Assembly (NCBI RefSeq): GCF_001653515.1
Contig: NZ_LYOY01000051.1
Span: forward strand, 1,136,001 to 1,200,000
Direction: 5' to 3'
DNA from: Streptomyces sp. ERV7
Lineage (GTDB): Bacteria; Actinomycetota; Actinomycetes; Streptomycetales; Streptomycetaceae
DNA length: 64,000 bases
Position numbers and translations under genes: made by a program. The notes under the pieces were generated by a model that saw nothing but the letters and a program-made list of their open reading frames with translations, searched no databases and was not told the origin of the DNA. This document shows positions 32,278 through 40,813 of the stretch, one piece after another (the stretch's first letter is position 1; the number at the start of each line of letters is the position of its first letter).

Positions 32278-33054
32278 ATGACATCGCGTCAGCAGTACGG
32301 GGCACCACCCGAAGGTGTCGATCAGCAGGTCATCGACACCGTGGCGGTCGACGCCCGGGCCGCCGCGCGGGGCGCGGGCCACCCGCCGCGTGACGTCCCT
32401 CCGTACGTGGGCAGCAGGCTGCGCCATCCCCGGCGCCCGCCGGTGCCGGTGCGCGACCCGGAGGCCGTCGAGCTGCGCGGGCCGGTCTTCGGCGCCACCG
32501 ACGTCGGCCCGCTCGACCACGACCTGACCGCGCACCACCGGGGCGAGCCGCTGGGGGAGCGCATCACCGTCAGCGGCCGGATCCTGGACCGCCGGGGGCG
32601 GCCGGTGGCGGGCCAGCTGACCGAGATCTGGCAGGCCAACGCGGCCGGGCGGTACGCCCATCAGCTCGACCGGCACCGCGCGCCCCTCGACCCGCATTTC
32701 ACCGGCTTCGGCCGCTGCCTCACCGACGCGCAGGGGCGCTACTCCTTCACCACCATCAGGCCGGGCGCCTACCCCTGGCAGAACCACGAGAACGCCTGGC
32801 GGCCCGCGCACATCCACTTCTCGCTCTTCGGGACCGCCTTCACCCAGCGGCTGATCACCCAGATGTACTTCCCGGGCGACCCGCTCCTGGACTACGACCC
32901 GATCCTGCTCGCGGTCCCCGAGGAGGGGGCGCGCCGACGCCTGGTGGCGGCGTACGACCCGGAACTCTCGGTCCCCGACTGGTCGTTGGGCTACCGGTGG
33001 GACATCGTGCTCGACGGTCCCTCGGCCACCTCGTTCGAGGAGGGGGAGCGGTGA
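32278..33054 (+). CDS. pcaH: Protocatechuate 3,4-dioxygenase beta subunit
   Basis: This 258-residue iron-bearing subunit performs intradiol cleavage of protocatechuate. The non-haem Fe(III) ligands are recognisable: Tyr in GRYAHQLDRH, Tyr in PGAYPWQNHENAW, and two His in RPAHIHFSLFG. The N-terminal subunit-interface region (PPYVGSRLRHPRRPPVP) is present. ATG 32278 follows AGAGGTAGGG. The end overlaps pcaG as GTGA, so subunits are made in step. Confidence 0.93.
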   Translation: MTSRQQYGAPPEGVDQQVIDTVAVDARAAARGAGHPPRDVPPYVGSRLRHPRRPPVPVRDPEAVELRGPVFGATDVGPLDHDLTAHHRGEPLGERITVSGRILDRRGRPVAGQLTEIWQANAAGRYAHQLDRHRAPLDPHFTGFGRCLTDAQGRYSFTTIRPGAYPWQNHENAWRPAHIHFSLFGTAFTQRLITQMYFPGDPLLDYDPILLAVPEEGARRRLVAAYDPELSVPDWSLGYRWDIVLDGPSATSFEEGER

Positions 33055-33572
33055 GGCACCCCACGCCGTCCCAGACCATCGGCCCCTTCTACGGCCACGC
33101 GCTGCCCTTCGCGGGCGGCGCCGCGATGGCCCCGCCGGGCCACCCGGGCACCCTCACGCTGCACGGCCACGTCTACGACGGCGAGGGCGAGCCGGTGCCC
33201 GACGCCCTCCTGGAGTTCTGGCAGCCGGGGCCCGACGGCTCCCGGACCGGCAAGCCCGGCTCACTGGGCCGCAACGGGGTCGACTTCACCGGCTTCGGCC
33301 GCGTCCCCACCGACGCGGCGGGCCACTGGACCCTGCGCACCCTGGCGCCGGGCGGGGTGCCCTACCTCTGCGTCGCGGTCTTCGCGCGGGGCCTGCTCGA
33401 CCACCTCCGCACCCGGGTGTATCTGAGCGAGGCGGCGGACCCGCTGCTCGACTCCCTGGAGCCGGAGGCGCGCCGCACGCTGGTGGCGGCGCCCGACCCC
33501 GGGGCGCGCGGCCACCGCTTCGACATCCACCTCCAGGGCGCGAAGGAGACGGTGTTCCTTGAGTTCCACTGA
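33051..33572 (+). CDS. pcaG: Protocatechuate 3,4-dioxygenase alpha subunit
   Basis: This 173-residue subunit of the intradiol dioxygenase completes the active site but lacks the full Fe ligand set. The conserved start TPSQTIGPFYGHALPF, the core DALLEFWQPGPDG and the segment DFTGFGRVPTD fit PcaG. Family alpha subunits are slightly longer, about 190-200 residues. GTG 33051 overlaps the pcaH stop. The 3' end overlaps pcaL by 14 bases. Confidence 0.9.
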   Translation: MRHPTPSQTIGPFYGHALPFAGGAAMAPPGHPGTLTLHGHVYDGEGEPVPDALLEFWQPGPDGSRTGKPGSLGRNGVDFTGFGRVPTDAAGHWTLRTLAPGGVPYLCVAVFARGLLDHLRTRVYLSEAADPLLDSLEPEARRTLVAAPDPGARGHRFDIHLQGAKETVFLEFH

Positions 33573-34704
33573 CCCCGGGGACGCCGAGCCGCTCCACCAC
33601 CGGTGCGAAGGCCCGGCGGGCGGCCCGGTGCTGATCCTCGGCCCCGCCCTCGGCACCTCCACCGCCGTGTGGGACGGCGTGGCCCCCGGACTCGCCGCCA
33701 CCCACCGGGTCGTCCGCTGGGACCTGCCCGGCCATGGCGGCTCGCCGACCGGGCCGATCGGCCCCGGCGCCCGCGTCGGGGACTACGCCCACCTGGTGCT
33801 GCGCCTCGCGGACGCGCTGGGCGTGCGCGGCTTCTCGTACGCGGGGGTCTCGCTGGGCGGGGCGGTCGGGATGTGGCTCGCCGCGCACCACCCGGACCGG
33901 GTGGACCGCCTCGCCGTGGTCTGCGCCTCGGCGGACTTCGGCGGCCGCGAACCCTGGCACGAGCGTGCCGTCGTCGTACGCCGGGAGGGGATGGAGCCGG
34001 TCGTGGCGGGCGCCGCCGGGCGGTGGTTCACGCCCGGTTTCGAGGCCCGGGGCCCGCTCGCGGACCTGCGCGCCACCGACCCGCGCGGCTACGCGGCGGC
34101 CTGCGACGCGCTGGCCGCGTTCGATCTGCGCACGGAGCTGAAGAAGATCGCGGCGCCGACGCTCGTGGTCGCCGGGCGGGCCGACCCGGTCACACCGCCC
34201 GCGCACGCGCGGGAACTCGCGGACGCCATCCCCGGCACCTCGCTCGTCGAGATCGCGGGCGCCTCCCATCTCGCGCCGGTGGAGCGCCCGGAGGCCGTAC
34301 TGGCCGCGCTGCGGGGCCACTTCGCGCCGCCCGCGCCCGGTGGCGCCGCGATCCGCCGCGAGGTCCTCGGGGACGCGTACGTCGACCGGGCCGAGGCCCG
34401 CACCGATGCCTTCACCGCCCGCTTCCAGAACCTCGTCACCCGGTACGCCTGGGGCGAGATCTGGGGCGACCCGACGCTCACCCGGCGCGAGCGCGGTCTG
34501 ATCACGCTGACCGCGCTGGTGGCCCGGGGGCACCTGGACGAGCTCGCTCTCCATGTGCGGGCCGCGCGGCGCGGTGGGCTGACCCCGGACGAGATAGGCG
34601 CGGTGCTGCTGCAGACCGCGGTCTACTGCGGGGTGCCCGCCGCCAACTCCGCCTTCGCCGTGGCCCAGCGCGTGCTGGCCGAGCCCACGACGCAGGCGGA
34701 GTGA
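33559..34704 (+). CDS. pcaL: PcaL: fused 3-oxoadipate enol-lactonase and 4-carboxymuconolactone decarboxylase
   Basis: This 381-residue bifunctional protein has an N-terminal alpha/beta-hydrolase of the PcaD type over residues 1-260, with nucleophile elbow YAGVSLGGAVG and late His in GASHLAPVERPE. A CMD (PcaC) domain over about 275-381 contains TRYAWGEIWGD and GHLDELALHVRAARRGG. It decarboxylates 4-carboxymuconolactone and then hydrolyses the enol-lactone. The TTG start at 33559 has AAGGAG upstream and avoids a longer overlap. It is the last gene of the operon; pcaB, which would supply its substrate, is not in the operon. Confidence 0.92.
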   Translation: MSSTDPGDAEPLHHRCEGPAGGPVLILGPALGTSTAVWDGVAPGLAATHRVVRWDLPGHGGSPTGPIGPGARVGDYAHLVLRLADALGVRGFSYAGVSLGGAVGMWLAAHHPDRVDRLAVVCASADFGGREPWHERAVVVRREGMEPVVAGAAGRWFTPGFEARGPLADLRATDPRGYAAACDALAAFDLRTELKKIAAPTLVVAGRADPVTPPAHARELADAIPGTSLVEIAGASHLAPVERPEAVLAALRGHFAPPAPGGAAIRREVLGDAYVDRAEARTDAFTARFQNLVTRYAWGEIWGDPTLTRRERGLITLTALVARGHLDELALHVRAARRGGLTPDEIGAVLLQTAVYCGVPAANSAFAVAQRVLAEPTTQAE

Positions 34705-34711
34705 CGGACCG

Positions 34712-35473
34712 TCAGGCCTGCGGGACGTGCGACGGGCGGCCCCGGCCGCGGGTCAGCGCGTATCCGCCGACACCGGCGAGCGCGGCGAGCACACCGCCGA
34801 TGCCCGTCCAGATCCATCGGTCGGTCCACCAGCCGGACGACCAGCCGTCCTCCGGCTCGGTCTTCGGGCCGCCGGCCCCCAGCGGGGTGGACAGACCGCC
34901 GCCCACCGCGTGGGCGCCGCCCGCCTTCACCGTCCGGGGCTTCATCTCCGCCTTGACGGGCAGACCCCGCTCGGAGGCGGGCAGACCGACGGCGGTCAGC
35001 CGTACGTAGTAGCTGCCCGGCAGCATGTCGTCGGCCCAGGCGTCGGCCCAGGCGTGCACCGGACGCAGCGTGCAGGAGAGCGTCACGCTGGTGGCGTCGG
35101 GCGCGGCGGAGCGGGACTGCGCCCCGTACATGCACGGCTGGCGGCGGCGCAGCCCGTCGTACACGTCGATCCGCCAGGTCGTCGTGGCCTGACGGCCGGC
35201 CGACGGCAGCGTCACCGTGGCGTCCACGGTGGGGCGCTGCCCGGCGTCGGCGGGGAAGACCCAGTACAGGTAGTCACCGCTCGAAGCCGTCGCGGTGGCC
35301 TGCTGGCCCTGCTTGACGGGCGTCGCGGTACGGAACGTGGTGCCCGCCTCCGTCGGCGCGCCGCTCGACTTGCTCGGGCTCGGCGACGGCGTGTCGGCCA
35401 GCGCCGGGGCCGCGGGGGCCAGCAGTGCGGCGCCGGTGAGCAGCGCCGCGGCCAGCATTCTCGGGGTACGCAT
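34712..35473 (-). CDS. Exported membrane-anchored protein paired with a VWA protein
   Basis: This 253-residue protein has a signal peptide over about 1-27. A Ser/Pro/Thr-rich linker (DTPSPSPSKSSGAP) leads to an extracellular beta-rich domain with three cysteines, then one C-terminal membrane segment (WTGIGGVLAALAGVGGYALT) and a basic tail. The overall plan matches its operon partner. ATG 35473 has GGAGGACCAACTG upstream and overlaps the stop of the VWA gene (ATGA). Function is unknown; it is probably a surface complex partner. Confidence 0.75.
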   Translation of the reverse strand: MRTPRMLAAALLTGAALLAPAAPALADTPSPSPSKSSGAPTEAGTTFRTATPVKQGQQATATASSGDYLYWVFPADAGQRPTVDATVTLPSAGRQATTTWRIDVYDGLRRRQPCMYGAQSRSAAPDATSVTLSCTLRPVHAWADAWADDMLPGSYYVRLTAVGLPASERGLPVKAEMKPRTVKAGGAHAVGGGLSTPLGAGGPKTEPEDGWSSGWWTDRWIWTGIGGVLAALAGVGGYALTRGRGRPSHVPQA

Positions 35474-36747
35474 CAGTTGGTCCTCCAGACAGCCACGCGC
35501 CAGCGCGAGATCCAGCCCCAGAGCAGACCGGCGACGAAGCCGGTGAGCACCAGGACGCCGAGCAGCCACCAGCCGCGGCCGAGGCCGAAGGCGGCGACGT
35601 CGGAGGGCTGGTCGGGACCGTCGACGACGTCCACGGTCAGCTCGACGGGCATGCCCGGCGTGGTCTTCACCGACGCGGGCGCCGAGAAGGAGTTGCTGAC
35701 CTGGAGGCAGACGGTCTCGACGGTGTCCTTGTCGTCGTCGTCCTTCGCCTCCGGCTTGGGATAGCGCAGACCCGTGGAGATCAGGTCGGTGCGGCCGTCG
35801 CCCGCCTCCGAGCCGCGGACGATCTCCCGTCCGTGCCGGGTGACGGCCCGCATCAGGACGCCGTAGTCGTTGTTGACGGCGCGGTCGGCGCCGACGCTGA
35901 CGGCGGCACGCAGCTCCTGGCCGGGCTTGACGTCGACCTTGTACCAGCGGTGCTCGCCGAACGTCTCGCGATCGGTGTAGAGGCCGGGCTTGAGCTGGGG
36001 GGCGCTCTCGCAGCTCGCGGCGCCGTTGGTGGCGACCGGGACGACCACCGGGTCGGCGGCACGGTCCACCGACTGCTTGACGCGGTCCTTGAGCTCGTCC
36101 TTGTGCTTCACCGAGGTGTACGTGCCGCCGGTGGCCTGCGCGATGCAGGTCAGCTGGTCACGGGTCTTGGCGTCCGGGTTGAGGCCGAGGGTGTCGATGA
36201 CCAGGTGGATGCCCTGGGCGGCGATGTCGCGCGCCACCTCGCACGGGTCGAGCGGGGCACAGGTGTCCTCGCCGTCCGTGATGAGCACGATCCGGCGGGT
36301 CGCCTCGCCGCCCTTGAGGTCCTGCGCCGCGCCCTGGAGGGCGGGGCCGATCGGCGTCCAGCCGGTCGGGGCGAGGGTGGCGACGGCGGTCTTCGCCTCG
36401 GTCCGGTCGAGCGGGCCGACCGGGTACAGCTGGCGGGTGTCCTTGCAGCCGACCTTGCGGTCGTTGCCCGGGTAGTTGGCGCCGAGCGTGCGTATACCGA
36501 GCTGGACCTCCGGCGGTACCGAGTCCAGTACGTCGTTGAAGGCCTGCTTGGCGACGGCGATCCGGGACTGGCCGTCGATGTCGCGGGCCCGCATCGAGCC
36601 GCTGACGTCGAGCACCAACTCGACCTTGGGGGCGGCCTTCTGCGCGGGCGGTCCGTCGGCCGCGACCGCGTCGGCCGGGAGGATACCGGTGGCGAGGGTG
36701 GCGAGCAGCGCGCCCACCCCGGCCGCCAGCCGTTTTCTGGTGATCAT
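35473..36747 (-). CDS. Exported von Willebrand factor A domain protein
   Basis: This 424-residue surface protein has a signal peptide (about 1-29). A VWA domain over residues 40-230 has the MIDAS motif DVSGSM, followed by TGWTPIGPAL and ITDGEDTC, so metal-dependent protein binding is likely. A beta-sandwich (about 255-385) follows, then one C-terminal membrane segment (WWLLGVLVLTGFVAGLLWGW). Several cysteine pairs (CKDT, CAPLDPC) fit extracellular folding. The gene is translationally coupled to the downstream gene. The ligand is unknown. Confidence 0.85.
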   Translation of the reverse strand: MITRKRLAAGVGALLATLATGILPADAVAADGPPAQKAAPKVELVLDVSGSMRARDIDGQSRIAVAKQAFNDVLDSVPPEVQLGIRTLGANYPGNDRKVGCKDTRQLYPVGPLDRTEAKTAVATLAPTGWTPIGPALQGAAQDLKGGEATRRIVLITDGEDTCAPLDPCEVARDIAAQGIHLVIDTLGLNPDAKTRDQLTCIAQATGGTYTSVKHKDELKDRVKQSVDRAADPVVVPVATNGAASCESAPQLKPGLYTDRETFGEHRWYKVDVKPGQELRAAVSVGADRAVNNDYGVLMRAVTRHGREIVRGSEAGDGRTDLISTGLRYPKPEAKDDDDKDTVETVCLQVSNSFSAPASVKTTPGMPVELTVDVVDGPDQPSDVAAFGLGRGWWLLGVLVLTGFVAGLLWGWISRWRVAVWRTN

Positions 36748-36845
36748 CGCCGGATCCTATGGAAGATCGGATCACCGCCCAAATCCAGCGGGCCCGAATC
36801 CGGCGGTGCGGCGCCCGGTTCCGCCGGGGCCGGGCCCGGCGGCCC

Positions 36846-37523
36846 TCAGGGATCCACGCGCTTGACGCTCTCCAGAAGCATGTCCAGCCACTCGGTGACC
36901 TTGTCCCGGTGCTTGTCCGTGGGGAGTTGGGCGGCCCGCCAGGCGATGCCGCGCACCCCGTGGTCCTGGAGGAGGCGCTCCAGCGGGTCCTCGCCGGCCG
37001 GGGCGAGCGCGTCGAGCTCGCGCTCGCGGTCGTGCTCACGGGCGGCGAAGGCGTGCAGCAGCTCCTGCTCGGTGCGGAGCAGGGCGTCGGCCAGGGCCTC
37101 GCTGTCCTCGGCGGTGAGATAGCCCGCGTGGACCTTGAAGAAGCGCTGGATGGCGTCGCAGTGCTCCATGGTCGGGCGCCGGTCGCCGTTGATGAGCGCA
37201 CCCGCCTGCTGCCGGGACATCCCGGCGCCGTCGGCGATCTCCTGCTGGGTGTAGGGGCGTCCGTTGGGTTTCAGCCGTGAGCGGCGCAGTGCCGCGAACC
37301 GCTGGAGGAACCGGGCCTGGACGTCCGGCTCACCGGCCGCACGGCCGTCGAGCAGCGCCTGGACGACGTCGGCCGGAACCCCCGAGGCATCGGAGAGCTG
37401 GTGCACGTCAAAGACCTCTGCCTGGCTCATTCCGAGCTTGCGGGCCAGGTCGTCGACGCGGGCGGCGATGTCCCCCAGGGGGCCCGCGGCCGCCGGTCCC
37501 GGATCCGAGAAGCCGTCCGTCAC
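36846..37523 (-). CDS. XRE-type regulator without effector domain
   Basis: This 225-residue protein has a central helix-turn-helix (YTQQEIADGAGMSRQQAGAL, about residues 90-109) typical of the XRE/lambda-repressor group. An N-terminal helical region resembles a second HTH (AEVFDVHQLSDASGVPADVV), and a long charged C-terminal helix region follows (LLHAFAAREHDRERELDAL). GTG 37523 follows AGGAGAATTACTG; the frame extends to 37559 without another RBS. It is divergent from the MmyB-domain gene over a region with a perfect 14-bp palindrome. Confidence 0.8.
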   Translation of the reverse strand: MTDGFSDPGPAAAGPLGDIAARVDDLARKLGMSQAEVFDVHQLSDASGVPADVVQALLDGRAAGEPDVQARFLQRFAALRRSRLKPNGRPYTQQEIADGAGMSRQQAGALINGDRRPTMEHCDAIQRFFKVHAGYLTAEDSEALADALLRTEQELLHAFAAREHDRERELDALAPAGEDPLERLLQDHGVRGIAWRAAQLPTDKHRDKVTEWLDMLLESVKRVDP

Positions 37524-37622
37524 CAGTAATTCTCCTAGATCACACGAGTTGCTCCGCACAGCTCGAACACAGAGTGAAGATGTCCGGAGGCTACTTGCTC
37601 ACGCCAGCGAGAACCAGAACTT

Positions 37623-37636
37623 GCCACAGCTGTGGC
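37623..37636. promoter_or_regulatory. Palindromic operator candidate GCCACAGCTGTGGC
   Basis: A perfect 14-bp palindrome lies in the 270-base region between the divergent XRE and MmyB-domain genes, 100 bases from the XRE start. A partial copy (ATGCCACGATGG) occurs near 37660. The placement fits an operator for the adjacent XRE regulator. Confidence 0.55.
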
Positions 37637-37793
37637 GTATTTGAGGCGTTCTCGGGCCGGAATGCCACGATGGTTGACATTCTCTTGCCGACGGGAGCAG
37701 GATCGCCACACGGTGCGAAGATCGACCTCTGTGCGATGAGGACGTGGAGGACGGCAGGCGCACCGCGTGCCTGCAAGAGGAGTCGCGTTCTCG

Positions 37794-38555
37794 ATGGTGA
37801 AAGAACCGTTGGTGAACAGGTCAACCGGCCCCGTACCGGAGAACGTACGGGGCACCGCCGCCACCGCCACCGGCCAGTGGGACGCCGAGGCGCGCGCCTA
37901 CGTCGACGACCACATGGCGATGATGGACGCCACGGACTTACCGTCGTTCCTCGTCGACCGCAGCTGGAACGTCGTGCACGCCAACACCGCGTACGACACG
38001 CTCTTCAAGGCCGTGGGCCCCCACCCCACCGCGATGCCGCGCGACAACTTCCTGCGCTTCGTCCTCTTCCATCCCCACGCGGGCTCCGTGCTGGCCCAGC
38101 ACGAGACGAGCTGGTGCCTGCCCATGCTCGCGCAGCTCTCCGCCGCCCTGGAGCGGGACCCGCACGACCCCGAACTGCGGGCCGTGCGCCGGGAGATCGC
38201 CGACGACCCGCTGATGAGCGCCGCCTACCAGCAGGGCCTGCCGCACTGGATGCGCATGGTCGGCCCGGCCGCCGTGGACCACGACGGGGCCGTCCGTGCC
38301 GTGCGCCACCCCGACCCCGGCTGGGACGCCGTGGAGTGCCGGGTCCTGGACGAGTCCTCCGGCACGCTGGGCGAGCTCGGACTGCGCCGGGTCACCCTGG
38401 TCCTGCGCCGCGCGCCCGCCGCACCCCGCGCCCACGAACCCCGGAGCGCACCCCGCGCCCACGAACCGAAGGGCGCGCCGGGAGACGCCGTGATCACCCG
38501 GAGCCGGGGCCATCTGAGCCTCGTCCGCACCGACCCGGCCCCCGCCGGAAGCTGA
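37794..38555 (+). CDS. MmyB-like ligand-binding domain protein lacking a DNA-binding domain
   Basis: This 253-residue protein contains only the PAS-like ligand domain normally found behind an XRE helix-turn-helix in MmyB-type regulators: DLPSFLVDRSWNVVHANTAY, then FLRFVLFHPHAGSVL and the conserved ERDPHDPELRAVRREIADD. The N-terminal 35 residues contain no HTH. The C-terminus has a repeat rich in Ala, Pro and Arg (PRAHEPRSAPRAHEPKG). It may act together with the divergent HTH-only protein, a split of a normally single regulator. ATG 37794 follows AGAGGAG. Confidence 0.7.
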   Translation: MVKEPLVNRSTGPVPENVRGTAATATGQWDAEARAYVDDHMAMMDATDLPSFLVDRSWNVVHANTAYDTLFKAVGPHPTAMPRDNFLRFVLFHPHAGSVLAQHETSWCLPMLAQLSAALERDPHDPELRAVRREIADDPLMSAAYQQGLPHWMRMVGPAAVDHDGAVRAVRHPDPGWDAVECRVLDESSGTLGELGLRRVTLVLRRAPAAPRAHEPRSAPRAHEPKGAPGDAVITRSRGHLSLVRTDPAPAGS

Positions 38556-38595
38556 GCCGGAGCCACCCGCCGCGGCCGCCGTACACAATGGGCGG

Positions 38596-38835
38596 GTGAC
38601 ACTCCGCTACCACGTACTCGGACCGACGCGGGCCCTGTGCCCGGACGGCAGTGAGGTCCCGCTCGGCGGCGCCCGGCTGAGGGCGCTGCTCGCCGCGCTG
38701 GCGGCGGGCGCCGGGCGCGCGGTGCCGGTACCGGCGCTGGCCGCCCGGCTCTGGGGCGACGACGACACCCCGCCCGCCGACGAGGCCGCGGCCGTGCAGG
38801 CGCTGGTCGGACGGCTGCGGCGGGGGCGGGGAGTG
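38596..38835 (+). pseudogene. Remnant of a SARP-family regulator (5' part only)
   Basis: The first 75-80 codons encode the start of a SARP/AfsR-like OmpR-type winged-helix domain (LRYHVLGPTRALCPDGSEV, then GGARLRALLAALA and VPALAARLWGDDDTPP, ending VQALVGRLRR). Similarity ends there, and the frame continues through a region that is the 3' end of an antisense gene. The beta-hairpin wing, BTAD and any further domains are missing. A TACACAAT-like -10 about ten bases before the GTG start would give a leaderless transcript. The 3' part was deleted near 38,830. Confidence 0.65.
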
Positions 38836-38875
38836 AAGTCCCATCCCGGGTCGGCGCGAAGGGCGGGCGTGCGGG

Positions 38876-39304
38876 CTAGGTCCATGCCGGTGCCGTTCCA
38901 GTCAGCTGGCATACCACCAGGTACAGCGGGATGGGGGGCGTATAAGGGCTGCTGCCCTCGGGACGGTGGATCATCCTTCGGCCCGGGTTCTCCGGGACGC
39001 GTGCGTCCGGGGCGTAGCGGGCCGGGTACGGCCAGGCGAGCTCGTGGTCCGAGCCCGCCGGGACGATCCACCACCAGCGGTCCGGGTCGGCGAAGACGCA
39101 CCCCGAGCGGGGCAGCCGCGCCAGGACCCGGAAGCCGTAGGAGGCGGGTACCGCGACCGCGTCGCAGCCCAGAGACGCCGGGAGCGTCGGCGGCAGCACC
39201 AGTCTGCTGCCGCCGATCGCTCCGGCGCCCCCTTGCGGGCCGGGCCCCCGAGGCCCCCCAGCCTCTTCCCGGCCGCCTCTGGACAGAAGTGTGTGTGGGC
39301 TCAT
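38876..39304 (-). CDS. Conserved hypothetical protein in the ATPase/XRE/DUF397 module
   Basis: This protein of about 142 residues has a disordered, Gly/Pro/Arg-rich first third. A conserved-looking core follows with LARLPRSGCVFADPDRWWWI and PAGSDHELAWPYPARYAP. There is no signal peptide. The start is uncertain: ATG 39304 overlaps the stop of the ATPase gene (ATGA), and ATG 39310 is also in frame. Such small Trp-rich proteins accompany anti-sigma-like ATPases in Streptomyces. Function is unknown. Confidence 0.6.
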   Translation of the reverse strand: MSPHTLLSRGGREEAGGPRGPGPQGGAGAIGGSRLVLPPTLPASLGCDAVAVPASYGFRVLARLPRSGCVFADPDRWWWIVPAGSDHELAWPYPARYAPDARVPENPGRRMIHRPEGSSPYTPPIPLYLVVCQLTGTAPAWT

Positions 39305-39816
39305 CGGCATGTACGGTCCGCCCCGAGCCGGGCCCAGACGATCCGGCCGGTGCCCTGCGGCACGTCGTGGGCGCCCCAGGCCACGCTCAGCGCGTCGACG
39401 AGGAGCAGCCCCCGGCCGCCCTCCTCGCTGTCCGCCGCGTCGCACAGCGTGGGTCCGCACGCGCCGTACCCCTGGTCCCTGACGGCGACGGTCAAGTGCC
39501 CGGTGGCGAAGGAGAGTTCGCAGGACACCCGGGTGCCCGCGGTGTGGACGACGGCGTTGGTGACGAGCTCGGATATCACCAGGGCGGCCGCGTCACCCAG
39601 CTCCTCGCAGAGCCCCCAGCGGACGGTGACCTCGGCCGTGTGGCGGCGGGCCGCCGAGGCGGACTCGGGCCTGGCCGCGAGATCGAACGCGTACCGGCGG
39701 ACATCGGCGACGGACACCGTGGGGGCCGCGCCTATGAGCTGCGGGACGAGCGCATTACCAGGGGCCACGACCGGTTCCTCACAGTGGGGAAGCGGCGTCG
39801 CGCGCGACAGCCGCAT
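39301..39816 (-). CDS. Anti-sigma-factor-like ATPase (HATPase_c_2)
   Basis: This 171-residue GHKL-fold ATPase/kinase of the RsbW/SpoIIAB type has N-box ELVTNAVVHTAG, G1-like VRDQGYG and G2-like EGGRGLLLVDAL. It lacks a histidine kinase dimerisation domain. In Streptomyces such proteins sit beside DUF397/XRE pairs and may bind sigma or anti-sigma-antagonist partners. The start at 39816 is the longest; GTG 39768 is an alternative closer to the domain. It is divergent from the XRE/DUF397 genes. Confidence 0.82.
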   Translation of the reverse strand: MRLSRATPLPHCEEPVVAPGNALVPQLIGAAPTVSVADVRRYAFDLAARPESASAARRHTAEVTVRWGLCEELGDAAALVISELVTNAVVHTAGTRVSCELSFATGHLTVAVRDQGYGACGPTLCDAADSEEGGRGLLLVDALSVAWGAHDVPQGTGRIVWARLGADRTCR

Positions 39817-39952
39817 GTGCTGGCGTTCACCGACCTACCTTCCACCCATCCGTGACACTTGGCAAGGGGCACTCTGAAAATTGCAGAGTGCTGTGTTCTG
39901 GGCTGAGGTGGCATGGCACACTGCTCGGCAACAGGGTTAGGGGAGGTCTGAC

Positions 39953-40813
39953 GTGAGTGAACCCCGGTCCGCCCCGACCGTGGGGCAGGTCGTGCTGGGC
40001 AGACGCCTGCAGGATCTGCGTGAGCGGGCCGGCCTCCGGCGCGAAGAGGCGGCGAAGGTGCTCCGGGTCGCCCCCGCCACGATCCGTCGTATGGAGACGG
40101 CCGAGGTCTCGCTGAAGATCCCGTACGTACAGTTGCTGCTCAAGGCGTACGGCATCGGGGACGAGGAGACGGACCGTTTCATCGAGCTCGCGGAGGAGGC
40201 GAACAAGCCGGGGTGGTGGCAGCGCTTCCACGACATCCTGCCCGACTGGTTCAGCATGTACGTGAGCCTGGAGGGCGCCGCCTCACTCATCCGGACGTAC
40301 GAGCCGCACTTCGTTCCCGGGCTGCTGCAGACCGAGGAGTACGCGCGCTCCGTGATGGTCAGCGGCGCGCTGGGGCAGACCAAGGTCGCCGACATCGACC
40401 GGCATGTGGCGCTGCGCATGGAGCGCCAGTCGCTGCTCACCCGGGAGGACGCCCCGAGGTTCTGGGTGATCATGGACGAGACGGTCCTGCGGCGCCCGGT
40501 GGGCGGTCCCGAGGTGATGCGCGGCCAGCTCGACCGGCTCCTGGAGGCGGCCGAGCTGCCCCATGTGACGCTCCAGCTCGCGGAGTTCGCGACCGGGCAT
40601 CACCCGGGGACCTACGGCCCGTTCGTCCTCTTCAGATTCGCCGTGCCGGAACTCCCGGACATGGTCTACAGCGAGTACCTGACGGGCGCGGTCTATCTGG
40701 ACGCGCGCCCCGAGGTGGCGACCCACCTCGAAGTCATGGATCGCATGGCGGCCCAGGCCGCGACTGCACAACGCACGAAGGAGATCCTCGCGGATCTCCG
40801 CGAGGAGCTGTGA
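39953..40813 (+). CDS. XRE-family regulator with DUF5753 domain
   Basis: This 286-residue regulator has an N-terminal HTH over residues 13-66 (LGRRLQDLRERAGLRREEAA). The effector region has the DUF5753 signature: LEGAASLIRTYEPHFVPGLL followed by QTEEYARSVM. The pattern matches the BldB/AbaA-like XRE-DUF397 pairs common in Streptomyces development and antibiotic control. GTG 39953 follows GGGGAGGTCTGAC. The next gene begins on the base after its stop. Confidence 0.9.
   Translation: MSEPRSAPTVGQVVLGRRLQDLRERAGLRREEAAKVLRVAPATIRRMETAEVSLKIPYVQLLLKAYGIGDEETDRFIELAEEANKPGWWQRFHDILPDWFSMYVSLEGAASLIRTYEPHFVPGLLQTEEYARSVMVSGALGQTKVADIDRHVALRMERQSLLTREDAPRFWVIMDETVLRRPVGGPEVMRGQLDRLLEAAELPHVTLQLAEFATGHHPGTYGPFVLFRFAVPELPDMVYSEYLTGAVYLDARPEVATHLEVMDRMAAQAATAQRTKEILADLREEL

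Noticed and set aside
38596..39855. 419-codon open frame extending the SARP start
   Set aside because: Only the first 78 or so codons look like SARP. The rest is antisense to two supported minus-strand genes.
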